DNA of 64,000 nucleotides from Unio delphinus (lineage: Eukaryota; Mollusca; Bivalvia; Unionida; Unionidae), in NCBI GenBank assembly GCA_029339505.1, contig JAQISU010000193.1, positions 2,263,501 through 2,327,500 on the forward strand, written 5' to 3'. Numbering within the stretch: the first letter of the stretch is position 1; every line of letters begins with the position of its first letter. The position numbers were made by a program, and so were the translations under genes. The notes below the pieces were generated by a model. It did not search any database. It was not told the DNA's origin and saw nothing but the letters and a program-made list of their open reading frames with translations. This document shows, one piece after another, positions 27,169-38,910 of the stretch.

Positions 27169-27715
27169 ATGGATTTATATTGTGTGAAGTGTAAGAAGCG
27201 TACTAGCACAAACGACTTGACGACGATTACAACTAGCAATAACAGATCAGCACTTTCTGTTAAGTATGTACAATGTAGTACAAAAAAAAATTAGATTTGT
27301 TTCCAAGAATTTAAAAAAAACGATTAGGTGATATTGCAGCCAACTTAGTAAAACTCCCAGGAACACCATGGGAAAATACCCAGGAGAAAAACACCTTCTA
27401 GGGTATAGTTATTGTTGACCCGGGACCAGACTCGATATCATACTCGATGATCAAAACCAACCCCGGCCCGGTAAATATCCGATAAACGCTATTGATAAGG
27501 CATGTCAATCTCATGATGTTGCTTATAAAAGCAGCAATCTGCAACACAGACATATCGCAGATGTGAAATTAATTCACACGTTGAATTCTATCACTGATAA
27601 ATCCTTCAAAGAAAAATTGGCTTCATGGTTAGTAAAATCGGCAAAAGGATACTGGAGGGGCAAAGCGGCAATTGGTAAACTCGCTAGCGCCGCACAGGTG
27701 AAAATACCACTGTAG
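27169..27715 (+). pseudogene. PLA2-like capsid-associated protein, element A
   Basis: The start, MDLYCVKCKKRTSTND, gives a CxxC motif that may pair with a later Cys (VQC) as a zinc site. After a frameshift near 27290 the sequence reads LGDIAANLVKLPG, then a GxY-type loop, and near 27490-27530 DKACQSHDVAYK. The Cys-x-x-HD-x-A-Y pattern is the active site of phospholipase A2 domains as in parvovirus VP1. The tail (SWLVKSAKG, then GKLASAAQ) is basic and helical. At least three lesions break the frame. In related elements the PLA2 domain is thought to help virions leave endosomes. Confidence 0.65.
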
Positions 27716-27719
27716 CGGA

Positions 27720-28564
27720 TTGGTTATCTAAACAGGCGATATGGCAAATTTATCTACCACCGCCTACACGAATTAACTCCTCGCATTTTGATGTGACCGT
27801 TCCTAATGAAGTTCATCAAGCTGATATATTGTTTCTGCCGCATGATGGTTTCTACAAGTACGCGTTAACCGTAGTTGATGTTGCGCATCGATACAAACAA
27901 GCAGAGCCGTTAAAAACAAAATCATCAACTGAAGTGGCTTCTGCATTTGAAAGGATTTATCGAAGAGGTCCTCTGCGATGGCCGAATCTATTACAAGTTG
28001 ATCCTGGCAAGGAATTTCAGGGTGCGGTTCTATCAATAATGAAGAACCATAATACTGCGTTACGACGAGTTCATACTGCACTACATCGCGATCAGGCAAT
28101 TGTTGAACAATTTAATCGCACACTTGCTGTGCGGTTATTTGGATATCAATACGCGAAAGAATTCATCCAGGATAAACGATCTCGTGAATGGGTCAAGAGA
28201 TGACCTAGCTGTAATTAACGCGTTTAATAATGAGATTACTCGAACAATCAACATGAAACCTAACAAAGCAATTAAGAAAAAGTATATACCTGAAAAACCG
28301 CAAAAAGATTTTTCAAAACAATCAATACACGGTAATGTCACTGTAAGATATTAATACGAACCAGGAGAGCTCGAAGGTGGCACAAAAAGGGCTACTGATC
28401 CTATTTGGAGTGTTACTGCACATGAAATATCTAGTATAACACGATGTACGGGTAGACCAGCAATCTATAGACCGGATTCAACTGCTCCTCAGCGTGGGTT
28501 TACTCGTGAACAACTGCAAGTGATACCCGCGGATACTCAATTACCACCGCGTGGTCTTAACTAG
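27720..28564 (+). pseudogene. rve integrase (DDE), element A
   Basis: It would insert the element into chromosomes. The catalytic residues are visible: Asp in VHQADILFLP, Asp in LLQVDPGKEFQG, and Glu in DQAIVEQFNRT. The core frame is open from 27793 to 28203 and is followed by shifts. The C-terminal tail in another frame contains GELEGGTKRATDPIWSV and RGFTREQLQVIP, ending at TAG 28562-28564. There is no chromodomain, in contrast to the element C integrase. It directly follows the PLA2-like gene, as in element B. Confidence 0.75.
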
Positions 28565-28741
28565 CACCTCTTCGTCTGTTGCACTCATGGCAAGTCAGCA
28601 TCACATTATCTCTGGTATGAACAACGCTGCTATTTTTTATATCTACGGTAAATTGGCGAGAATCTTTATCCCACCAACTCCAACTCATTCTACAACTGCA
28701 ACTCGCGCGGTGATTATTCTGTTGTTGTTTCAACGGTGTTA

Positions 28742-31700
28742 TTAATTCGGCATCAATATCAAATTCTCGTTTATCTTTTGTATCTTGATGTTTATAACCA
28801 GAGAGTTTTTTCTGATTATGTCAACGCTGACAATATTATTAATTATATTGTCATTATCATCTAAAACAACTCTTCGAAGTTGATTTATTCTTCTTACTCT
28901 GGACACTGCAAGATAAACTAAATTCGACCACTCGATGTGATTATCTACTATCCAAACAACTGTATCTGATATTGTCAATCCCTGTGAAGAATGTATCGTC
29001 GCTGCGTAACCTAGCGTCCACGGGGATTTATCAGCACGCAATACATCTTCGACGACATTGATATCAACCAGCACAATATCATTTAACACTAAAACCTGTT
29101 TTTCAGTTTGTCCTGCAATATCAACTTCAATATTCTGTGTTGCAAATTTTTCTTTATGCAATTCCAATAACTTCCTACTATCAAATCGTTTGGTCTCCAC
29201 GCTTCCCAAAAATCGTTTAATGGTGTTTCCGAAATTATTTCACGGGCTATTTCACATTGGATTCTATCCGGTTGTAATCTGATTAATTTCTTGAACTCGC
29301 GTAATTGTTCATCATGTGCTCTATGATCAGTATTAATTTCTTCATAATAGTCTACAAAATTCTTTAGCCAATCATGTGGGGATAAACTGACAAATGGTGG
29401 TGGTTGACCATGGTCGCCGCACATTATCACGCTTGTATTCGCTAGCAATAACCAATCGAGAAACGTTTGTAATACATCTAATGACAAGGTGCATATCTCG
29501 TCCCAAATTATGACTTCAGGAATATATTTCTCGCCCATTCGATCTGGAGTCCATTCGTCACCTTTCCATCGAAAGAAACTGTGATAAGTATAAACATTCA
29601 CCCCTCGCTCTTTCATCTCTCTGTGGGTCGGTGTTAGCAAAATCATGTTTGTAGGATTTTTCCCACGAAATAATTCAATCTCACGAGTCGTCTTTCCTGA
29701 CCCACCACAGCCGTTTAAATAAACGGTTTTATATCTGCATATTGGATCAGTTATCAGCGGTGCATTAGATAGTTCTGATATCTGATTATTTTTCAAGTAA
29801 TTGTTTTCAATGGTAACATCTGCTGATTTGGAATAATCTTGCAGCATTTCTTTTTTAATTTTCCATGATATCCAACTCTCGTCAGAATTTGTGAATTCAG
29901 CCACCACTTCGCTGTGTTTCGAGTTTAATTAAAATGAATCAGTGGCTACCCTGACCGCAAATTCAGGAAATCTATTTATCATTGAAAATAAATTAATAGA
30001 AGCATAAGCCAGCATAGATGCCCTGAAATTTGTATACTGAAGACTGTATCCTTCGTTGTAAGTCACAATTGTACCCAATTTGGTTCCATCCGACAAGAAA
30101 GCGTCTTTACGATCGACGTATATACCCTTAGATGTTATATCCGCGATTATAAAATCATATTCAACGTTATCTATAATCAACAGCGAAGAATATCGTTTAT
30201 TGTCGTATTTTCCACCCTGAGTGAATTTACCAATTATTCTTCTATGAGTTCTTTCACATCTTTATTTCTAACTTCAAATATCTGTTTGGACTATTTCACG
30301 ATATATTCTTGAGATCAGGGAATTATTTTCTATTTTCGCTGATTATTCTATATAGATTAGGTTGTGGTAACCAGACTTCAGTCTGCGCTCGATATGATAT
30401 AATCGCTTCACTGACAATCAGCGATATCAGCATTTTAGAATCAATCATATACCGTAATAACACTATTGGCATCCAGTGTTTTTCAGATACATGTCTACCA
30501 ATCCAAACATAATCCAAACATAACAACACGGATGAAGTCCTGAAGCCAATTCAAATGATACCACACGAGCGAATCCGGTTAAATCAAAATCAGGCAGTGG
30601 CCCATTGATAGCAACACATGCCATCTCGTGTGTAGCATGTCCAAATCGCTTTAAGTACTCAGCCCATTCTCCGTACCCCAGGATAACACGCAACCATGTC
30701 AACCAAAATAATAGTTTTGGGGTCATATTTTGTATTCCATAATCCGCCATGGTTATATTTCACGCAGCTTGATTTGATATCTGATAGAAATTCAGCTCTT
30801 GTTGGTTTCCACGTGTTTTTCTTTCTCGCAAAATGAGCTGCAACCGACGGAATTGTAAAACAATTTGTTAATAATTGTTCGTCGTGTTCCGTTGAAAAAC
30901 TACTAGCTAGACTTTTCATCGCATCATGGAGGGTTTCAGTACGGTATAATTCGCCGTTTGGTCTTACAAATTGATCAAATTTGTCCTCCTCGTTTTCAAA
31001 ACTTTGAAGTAACCACACTGACACAGGATCGTTTTAACTCAGCTGTTAAACAAAATCAAATAATTTCTCCTCAGAGAATTCCGGGGAGAACTCCGCGGGT
31101 ATATATTTTATTGATCTATCCCGTGGAAATATTGTTACTTCAGATGTCCATGCGTGTTCACTATCAATAATCAATGATCAATAATTTTGATTGTAGCTCC
31201 TCTCGATTTAACTCTGCCACATTTTGAATTGTTGCTCCGTGCTCCTTCAATGTTAACTCCCCACTCGTTTATTTGTTTGCGTCAGTTTGTTTCCACGCAG
31301 CGCATTTGTGAAGTGTTCTCTTATTCGTTCTGCTACACAATTCATTTTTTGACGAAGTCAACAGTGTCAGTTTCATTGGTTTTAGTTTTTCAATACTCGG
31401 TTAATCATTTAACGGATATATCCCATAAACAACTGCTGTTATAGGATAAGATATCTCGTAGTACGGTTTGTCAATTCCAGTCATAAATCCTGGTTTGGAA
31501 TCTCGACTCACAGTGATAGTTCTTTTTCCTTCAAGATGGGGTCAAATTTAACTCTGATAATCCAATCTCATGTTTCCGAGTGGGTAATGAATTTCACTCT
31601 AAAAAAATACTTTTTCTTGTCAAGATGTGAGATTATCGCGGCTGCTTTTTCGTCGTTCATGGTAGCGTCAACGCTACCATCAATTCGAAATGTTGACCAA

Positions 31701-31865
31701 CAGTGAGATGCTCCATCGCGCTTGAATTCATTAAAACAATCACGAATTATACTTATTATGGTTCTATCACTTATTAGACTTTTTGGCGTATCGTAGACTC
31801 TATCGAGATTGAATTTAGCCTTTTTTCTAGGGTTTAATTTTCGATAATCTATCGAACTCCTTCAT
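28742..31865 (-). pseudogene. Protein-primed DNA polymerase B fused to SF1 helicase, element A
   Basis: The reverse-strand gene starts at ATG 31865 (MKEFDRLSKINPRKKAKFN). The polymerase part shows a motif-A-like ILVDMVACYPG (about 30670) and motif C VATDSF (about 29935), preceded by the typical YASINLFSM helix. In the same frame, after a TAA at 29929-29931, come the helicase motifs: Walker A NGCGGSGKTT, IIWDEIC (motif II), CGDHGQPPP (motif III), and, in a second frame after a shift near 29190, TIHSSQGLT (V) and YLAVSRVRR (VI). The shared frame shows that polymerase and helicase were one polypeptide. More stops lie in the N-terminal third (31030-31860). Confidence 0.7.
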
Positions 31866-31960
31866 ATTATAATTAAAACAAGTATTTAAATAAAGAATTT
31901 ATATATAATGAATCATTGCAAATGGCTTATGATTGGATCAGTAACCCCGTATAACAAATC

Positions 31961-32230
31961 ATGCAGAAAGGAAATCTGTGGGTATCATATGCAAAGCGTA
32001 CGGGGGGGGGGTCTTGGCCCGGCTCCTTGTATACAATGTGGGGTAGGGGTGCGATGAAAATCGCAGTTGTGTCTTTTTGTGGTGGTAAGAGATACAGAGA
32101 GTTGAAGCATTATTATGATAAACGAGTCAAGAACTCCATTAAGAATTCCATCAATGACTCTGACTGCGTCCTTGACTCTGTCAAAAACAAAATCATAAGA
32201 ACACCTCAAGATTATATTCATAGATTCTAA
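31961..32230 (+). CDS. Small open frame of unknown function in element A
   Basis: An 89-codon frame from an ATG that includes a run of ten G residues. Its C-terminal half is basic and helical (KRVKNSIKNSINDSD). It precedes the HNH relic and could be that gene's broken N-terminal part. No known domain is seen, and it may not be a gene. Confidence 0.25.
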   Translation: MQKGNLWVSYAKRTGGGSWPGSLYTMWGRGAMKIAVVSFCGGKRYRELKHYYDKRVKNSIKNSINDSDCVLDSVKNKIIRTPQDYIHRF

Positions 32231-32630
32231 AGTAATGTAATCATTAGTCCAAATAATATTATAGTATATAAATTAACCAAGAATTCCGACCACATCCTGT
32301 GATTGGAAATTAATGGATTGATCAGGGATGGTTTTGTTATTGATCATATTAATGGATGTCCTCAAAATAACAGATTGAATAATTTGCGAGCTGTTACGCC
32401 AAGTGAGAATAATATATTTGGAAGAAACTGATCTTATAAATCATTTGGGAAAAGACCCGTAAAATCATTTAATACAGTAACTAACGAAGAAATTTTTTTT
32501 CAATCTATGAATGAAGCCGGTAGATATTTCAATATTTGTACTAACTCAGTACGATTTGTTGCAGAGGGAATAACCCGATCTGCGATTTCAAAAAAGACTG
32601 GACAAAAATTTAAATTTTCATACGTCTGAA
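32231..32630 (+). pseudogene. HNH homing-type endonuclease relic with NUMOD-like domain
   Basis: The sequence encodes GFVIDHINGCPQNNRLNNLR and then TPSENNIFG, the full HNH_3-type signature with its metal-binding His and Asn residues. After a TGA it continues in frame with FNTVTNEEIFFQSMNEAGR and SAISKKTGQKFKFS, which resembles the NUMOD helix-turn-helix DNA-binding module and ends at TGA near 32628. Such genes nick or cut DNA to spread themselves and are common in phages, organelle introns and large DNA viruses. Several stops, including one just before the HNH part, show that it is inactive. Confidence 0.75.
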
Positions 32631-33049
32631 TTCCATTTTGTACACTTCATAAACCCAGTCAGTTTATGTAGATTCATATAACACCAAGGGAGATAACTCG
32701 TGCAGGTATCTTACGGCTTAGCGAAGAGAGGTACTCTCAATGGTTTTCATTGGCTGATTATAATTATCGCTATTCTCAACCGGATAATCAATTATCTGTT
32801 TCTGTAAGAAAACGAATCAAATATGCAGTGTTTACAAACAATTGTATTCTTTTTTGTGTCTTTTTTTTCTTTCAAGTATTCGGTTCTGTTTCAGTGTTGT
32901 CAATGATCAGTACACGAAAGGTATATAGATTCATTCATTATCCTATATAATTCACATTCATTCATTCAATACCACGCCATTGACCTCATTCATTGTATAT
33001 AATCCATTCATTGTACATTCACACCTGTTAGCTATTGACTGTATTAACT

Positions 33050-33138
33050 TACATATATATTCGATTCAAAAGAGTATACCTGTATATAAGAACTTTCATA
33101 TATATTAGATTCAAAAGAGTATACCTGTATATAAGAAC
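33050..33138. repeat. 44-bp tandem duplication with TATA-like motif
   Basis: Two copies of a unit containing GATTCAAAAGAGTATACC and TGTATATAAGAAC. The motif resembles a TATA box, so this could be duplicated promoter DNA of element A. 32640-33049 holds nothing recognisable. Confidence 0.8.
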
Positions 33139-33385
33139 AGTTAGCTCATTCGTAACGCATTGCGGTTTCATCCTGAAGCCCATGGTTCAAATCCCGTTAT
33201 AGGCATATTATTAACGGTACCGACATATGGTTTTAATTGGGGGGTGGGTGAACACCCGAAATTCAAACTGCAACCACCGAACCAATCGCACCGCGCCGTG
33301 GTGTGAATGACTTTTTCATTCAACCCAGGGTGACTTTGTGGGGGGTATGTGGTGATTGCAGTTTGAATGAAGAGTGTCATCATTC
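33138..33385 (+). mobile_element. tRNA-derived SINE-like insertion inside element A
   Basis: TTAGCTCATTCGTAACGC resembles a pol III A box and GGTTCAAATCCCGT is an excellent B box about 30 bases later. A non-tRNA body follows to about 33385. It is different from the SINE family at 20630 and 40861. It lies between the endonuclease relic and the capsid genes, so it inserted after or with element A. Confidence 0.5.
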
Positions 33386-33389
33386 ATTG

Positions 33390-33664
33390 AAATCATTCAT
33401 TTAATGTTATATGTAGTATTGTCTTGTACTGTCCCTATACAATTCGCCATAAACTCGAATTGGGAATTGTATAATCATTCATTGACGTCATTCATTTAAT
33501 GTTATATGTAGTATTGTGCTGTCCCTATACAATTCGCCATAAACTCGAATTGGGAATTGTATAATCATTCATTGACATCATTCATTTAATGTTATATGTA
33601 GTATTGTCTTGTGCTGTCCCTATACAATTCGCCATAAACTCGAATTGGGAATTGTATAATTATC
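33390..33664. repeat. Three tandem copies of a 90-95 bp unit with an inner hairpin
   Basis: Each unit reads CATTTAATGTTATATGTAGT and then a perfect 9-bp inverted repeat (ATACAATTC ... GAATTGTAT) around GCCATAAACT. The copies are almost identical, so the expansion is recent compared with the decay of the neighbouring genes. Confidence 0.92.
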
Positions 33665-34038
33665 AAGGATGATATGCCGAAGATGATAAAAATACTTGAA
33701 GAAAACAAAAACCCCTCATGAGATAACCAACAACGTTGTATACACTATTCAACACGGATCATTTGAGTGGACACCTACAAACAACATATTAAATATCACT
33801 GCGGCCATCAAAGGTATTATCGATTAACACTAGTGACACCGACTAAATTTAATATATCATCGTCGAGTTCATTTGGGATCAACAATATGATATCAACGAT
33901 CATCGACAAGGATATAACTGAACAGTTCACGATAGCATCCACTGATAATAATCTGGCTCGGGTTTCAGTAACATGGTTCGTGGAATTCGAAGGGATTTAA
34001 GTAAACACGATTGAAATCGTAAACGATTTGAAAATAAA

Positions 34039-34359
34039 ATGACGTCAATGATGATTTCATTATCAACGATACCTTCAGTATCTCAGTACCGCTATGATCA
34101 GGTTAGAGAATTTCAAACTAAACTCAAAACACTCACTGAGGAGTATCAAACAAAAATAAAAAAATACCGACGAAGAATCACCGCAGTTGATGTTACTGTA
34201 TACTCTATGAGTGGTGTAATCACCAGAGCTGGTATAATACTATCCTCGGTGACAATGATTTCTCCGATAGCTGTTCTAATTTGTATATCCGCGTCGACAA
34301 CAATCGCTGGAATTATTTCAATAATAACAGAAACAAATATCATCATGCAGTCAGCGTAA
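34039..34359 (+). CDS. Coiled-coil membrane protein, element A
   Basis: A 106-residue frame from ATG with a charged helical N-terminal half (TKLKTLTEEYQTKIKKYRRR) and a hydrophobic C-terminal half with two likely membrane helices. It sits just upstream of the capsid-like gene on the same strand. Many Polintons carry a short membrane protein near the capsid genes. It is still open despite decay around it. Function unknown. Confidence 0.5.
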   Translation: MTSMMISLSTIPSVSQYRYDQVREFQTKLKTLTEEYQTKIKKYRRRITAVDVTVYSMSGVITRAGIILSSVTMISPIAVLICISASTTIAGIISIITETNIIMQSA

Positions 34360-34538
34360 ACTGCAAGATTACGTAGTTACGTTCCATGTTGTGTCAACCA
34401 CGTACGCGCAATTATCCTCAGTGATATTGTCGTCACTCGATTACACATTTATATCCGATAGTGAGTTTTCAGCTATGGTACATATTTATGATTCCGCGAT
34501 ATCGAAATTAGAGCAGGATAATAATAATAATAATAACA

Positions 34539-35891
34539 ATGACAACACCGCAAGAACTACTTCAACGAATAGTGGAGAACACAAACCCGGTGAAAACCAA
34601 CAAGATCTCAATAACCTCAACGAATCCTGAATTCAGTGTTAATTTCCCTACTCCGATTCCCATGAAGGAGATAGCATTAGCAAAATTACGAGTATATCAC
34701 AGTTGGCCTAATATTAGATCGGTAGCATTTGGCGGTCAACAACCAAATAATTCTTTGGTGTTTGCGAATAATAATCGCGAAGACGGAACTCCAGACTGGA
34801 ACGTTGTTTCGATACCATCAGGGTCATACCAAATCGAACAAATCAATGCTGAATTACAACGCAGAATAAAATCAATTACTGAAACAGAATCGAAAATCGC
34901 TATAACGGTTCACGAGCCGACACTATCATCTGCGATCGAGATAAACTCGCCCAGTTATGTCGTAGATATCTATCAGAGTTCAATAAGAACAATACTGTGG
35001 TGGCCTGAAAATCCACCTCGACAGGAACTAGTTAATCCTTAACCACAAAAACCCGATTATATTACCGACAGAATAAAACCCGATAATCCAATAAAAGGTT
35101 ATAACGAATACACCAAGTTGAATTTATTCACTGGAATGATAGAAGATCGCGTTCATAAAAGATACTACACAAATCGACGAGATAAAATCACTGAAAATTT
35201 CACAGCGATAAATACCGTAATGATTTTTCACTGTTGTTAATTTCTCTTAAATCCGGTACTCTCACCCGAGATGAATTTATCAGCGTCGTAGAAACATGTA
35301 ACAAAATCATCAATGATATGGAAACATTTCATCTGCAAATTATTCAAGTGGTATTAGCTGACACTAATCCTAAAACGAGCACAGAGTTTGCGACAGTATA
35401 TAATATACGCGTAGAAGATATTTCCACATTCAAACTACACGGATATAATATCTCAGAACTACGAAAAATCTCTCAATGATGCCATCGATGAAGGTTTCCA
35501 AAAAATCCATGACGCAAGGAAAAAAAAGCCACAACCACAAACAACAATTCTCAAATATAATAATGACCAAGATGGTGGTGGTAGGCATATCGCTCCGTTC
35601 AATGTAAATATATCCTCGGTGATTGCATTGAATTTAGTATGTGATGTTTTCGAAGGAAGCTATCAAATAAATCTCGAGTGATCAAATCAAGCTCAACAAG
35701 GATATATTTTATATTCATTTGCACCAACCGCTCCTCCAAGGTTTCTAATAATTGAGGATCCAACTAATCCAATTTATATGCGATGTCATAATTCATTAAC
35801 GAGAATTAATTTTAAACTCACTGATCAGTCCAATAATTTTATTGATTTATGAGGTGAGGTTTTACAAATTAGTCTGTTTGTGAAATCCTAA
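34539..35891 (+). pseudogene. Jelly-roll (penton-like) capsid protein, element A
   Basis: The N-terminal frame at 34539-35042 encodes EFSVNFPTPIPMKEIALAKL, IPSGSYQIEQINAELQRR and ending IYQSSIRTILWW, a pattern typical of the first half of Polinton penton-like proteins. After a stop at 35041 a broken middle part follows (35234-35479). Then comes the C-terminal half at about 35580-35890 (IALNLVCDVFEGSYQ; APPRFLIIEDPTNPIYMR; FKLTDQSNNFIDL; VLQISLFVKS), with two further in-frame stops. The PPxxxIxExPxxxIY ... DQxxxxxDxxGE arrangement is characteristic of the family. The gene ends at the right inverted repeat. Penton versus another jelly-roll class is uncertain. Confidence 0.6.
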
Positions 35892-35924
35892 ATTGTTTAC
35901 AATTTCATCGTAAAAAATATTTTT

Positions 35925-36126
35925 ACCCATAGCAGCAGAGAGGGTGAATGCCAACATTGGCGTCTTTTTTGTTTTGCCAAATCGACCCTTACGAGGAAGC
36001 CTCGGTTTGCTAAATCGACCCCTTCCATTTAGTATTTACGACCGAATCGACCCTTCTATCAAGTATTTACGAGGAGGAAGCTAAGTCGACGCCTATAAAG
36101 TTGGTCTGTCCACCCTCTTTGCTGCT
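35925..36126. repeat. Right terminal inverted repeat of element A
   Basis: The inverse of 26183-26400, slightly shorter through a small internal deletion. It ends TTTGCTGCT directly before the CACTG target duplication. It shows the same palindromic organisation as the left copy. Confidence 0.93.
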
Positions 36127-36321
36127 CACTGAATGTTGCTGCCATAAACTATGTGCTCAACGAACATATGTTAAATGAATCCTAATGTTGTTTAATTGCA
36201 ACCATATTCAATTCATAGCCTTTAATACGTTTCTTGTTTCATTACGGGTTCCTTATCGATCCTGTTGATTTATTTCGATATTGACAAACAAATTATTTTA
36301 TTATTCTTTATCGGAGAAATA

Positions 36322-36516
<195 letters not shown>

Positions 36517-36879
36517 TATACGTAAATGACATGGAAAAGCATATTAAGGCCAAAGGCTATCGAATCGCTATGATCCGACTTACCATGTTACAAGTATCTC
36601 ACCATAATTTGTTAGAGAATACATGCATCTCAATTTTGCGTTAGGAAAATACGAGCTTTTGCGCCAGATCTTATCAGCTTCCGATTTCACTTGAGTTTTT
36701 CCATTTAATCTAATCAGGCCTCTGCTGTGGGCTAAACTCTCTTAATACAAAGTAGAAAAGGCACACAATGAGAATCTTGGAAGAGTGTTTGATCAATATA
36801 TGGTCTATTACTATTCAATATCTTCACTGTCTGTTGGAGGAGCTAGGCAAGTTTTAAATTAGTCAATCTTTATCCAAGG

Positions 36880-37327
36880 ATTCCGCTAGCCATGCTCAGT
36901 GATGCTGGTACACAACTAATGTCAGTTAGTAAAAATTAGCTGTTTCCTATAAAGTTTTTCTTCACACTCTTAGGTAGAAACCAAACGTTGGATAAATGTA
37001 TACTTGGCCACAATTTGGTTAGTGTCTTTTAGTATAACCCCCATGTATGGATGCAAAAGACCAAACTCTAGGTAACTATTATTAACCAAAATTTGACAAA
37101 CTGCAATATTATCCCATTCCATAATGTACTGTATTACTCTTAGGCAGACACCAAATTTGGGTAAATGTATCCTTAGCAAAAATTTGTCTAATGATTTATG
37201 TTGCCATCTTCATTGAGGCTGGTGCAAAACTAATGTCCTTTTGCCGAACTGTTGCCAATACCTACAGAGCATTTCTTCACACTTTTAGAGAGAAACCAAA
37301 ATCTTGGATACATTTGCTTAGGGCTAT
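36880..37327. repeat. Diverged satellite-like repeats, left part
   Basis: Units of about 145-175 bp recur with strong divergence. ACTCTTAGGTAGAAACCAAA (36967), ACTCTTAGGCAGACACCAAA (37136) and CTTTTAGAGAGAAACCAAA (37283) begin comparable blocks, each followed by a GGATAAATGTAT-like motif and a TGGTTAGTGTCTTTTAGT-like motif. The family resumes at 38486 after an interposed sequence. Confidence 0.6.
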
Positions 37328-38485
37328 TGGACAATTCGGAAAAAGACAATTCGGCATACAAAACATTTTTTTAAAAATACATTTTATTTTTATTTTTAAT
37401 TTTTGTGAAAGCACTTAATTAAGTATAAAAATGTTATTCATTTCATCTTCGTATAAAATATAAAGTAAGTCATAATGATTATATCAGAAATGATCATGTG
37501 AATAATGATGTTCAGCTGTCACAGGAGAAATAACTACAATGAAGAGTTTACTTGTTTAATATGGTTAATCAAACATATGTTTAATAATTTCATGCCATAT
37601 TTTTTAATGATCAAAAGGGAACCAAGAAAACGATTACAGATTTAATGAACAGTTTCTTGTCGCATGTATCTGATACATACGTTATATGTGTGTAGTGACT
37701 AAAAAAGACATACACGTTGCAAACTTTCCGCTAATATTTTGAATCGGAAACTTATGATTAGAATGGTATTAATTTGACAACTTAAAATTCTTTTGGTCTT
37801 TTGAATATTCATTATCAATTTAAATGAAATTTAAAATACAAGAATTTTGGTAAAGATGCATATTTCGTTGTGCACATTTATTTGTCATATTCGTAACTTA
37901 TAACAGCAAAACGCAATAATGTTCTGAATTAAATTTATACAAATTTATCGCAACATACCTAATTATGCAATTTTCAACCATTTTCCCTGTATAAATTTAG
38001 TTATAACAAATACGTTCAAATACGAGAAGATCTCTTGTAACGTATGCATTTTGCTTGAGAATTAGATTTTTGAGACAAGGTTGGCAAGTGCCTAACAAAA
38101 TCGACCTTCTTCCACAGGAGATATGTTCTATCTCATTATTGTCTACGTAACTCCTAAAGCACCACGTCCATCTCTACTATACTACTTTTTTTTTCTCCAT
38201 AGTAATATTTGGCTTTGGGACGATATCAGAAAGCTCATAACCATTATAACTTCCGTAAACATTTATCTTGTTCACCAAATGTTTCAAAACTTTATTCTAA
38301 AACATATTATATAAGAATTGTCAAAATATATGTAAACAAAAAATACTTTTAAAACTATTGTCAGTTTTTTTTTTAAAATTTGGCCGAATTGTCTTTCGAA
38401 TTGGGAGGAATTGTCTTCAAAGATGGGCCGGATTGTCATATTTTCGGTCCAAGTTGGGCCAAATTTTCTTTGGACCGAATTGTCT
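37328..38485. mobile_element. Possible DNA transposon or MITE nested in the satellite
   Basis: The 1.16-kb segment has GGACAATTCGGAAAAAGACA at its left end and, inverted, GGACCGAATTGTCTATAAG at its right end, with extra GAATTGTCTT motifs just inside. The satellite stops at the left (ATTTGCTTAGGG) and continues at the right (TTTATGCTTAAGCC), so this segment interrupts a unit; TGCTTA on both sides may be a target duplication. No transposase is visible, so it would be non-autonomous. Confidence 0.4.
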
Positions 38486-38910
38486 ATAAGTCAATAAATT
38501 TATGCTTAAGCCAAACTTTCGCTAGTGTTTTTTAGTGTAACCAACGTGTATGGTTGCAAAAGACCAAATGCTAGGTAACTATAATTAGAAACAATGTGGC
38601 TATATTGTCCCTTACCTTAATGTATTGTATGACCTATGGACAGAAACAAGTTTGGAAAAATGTATGCGTAGCTAATAGTTGGCTATTGTCAGCAACAGCT
38701 TTTAATAAACAGCTGCATGTATGGTTGTATGAATTGATAAGCTTAAAAGCTCTATTATTAGCATTAGCTATATTTGGCCATCCACCTGAATGTTTCATTC
38801 CATACTGTTGTGTAAATGTCTGTTTTTCACATTGATGGCATTTGCCTGCAATGTTTCTTTTGTTTAACCAACAGTAATGACTCTTAGAAATCAAAATTTG
38901 GTTAAATCAC
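38486..38910. repeat. Diverged satellite-like repeats, right part
   Basis: GTGTTTTTTAGTGTAACC and TATGGTTGCAAAAGACCAAA near 38527-38570 match the units at 37020-37065 (TGTCTTTTAGTATAACC and TGGATGCAAAAGACCAAA). Later copies are weaker. Confidence 0.55.

Larger units (their letters stand above)
26183..36126. mobile_element. Maverick/Polinton element A, complete but degenerate
   Basis: A 9.94-kb element starts and ends with AGCAGCA inside long terminal inverted repeats and is flanked by direct CACTG (26178-26182 and 36127-36131). Polintons usually make 6-bp duplications; a sixth base may match if one terminal A was lost. Inside are a packaging ATPase, PLA2-like protein, rve integrase, polymerase B fused to an SF1 helicase, an HNH endonuclease relic, a coiled-coil membrane protein and a jelly-roll capsid gene. 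Most are interrupted, so the copy is dead though structurally whole. Confidence 0.85.
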
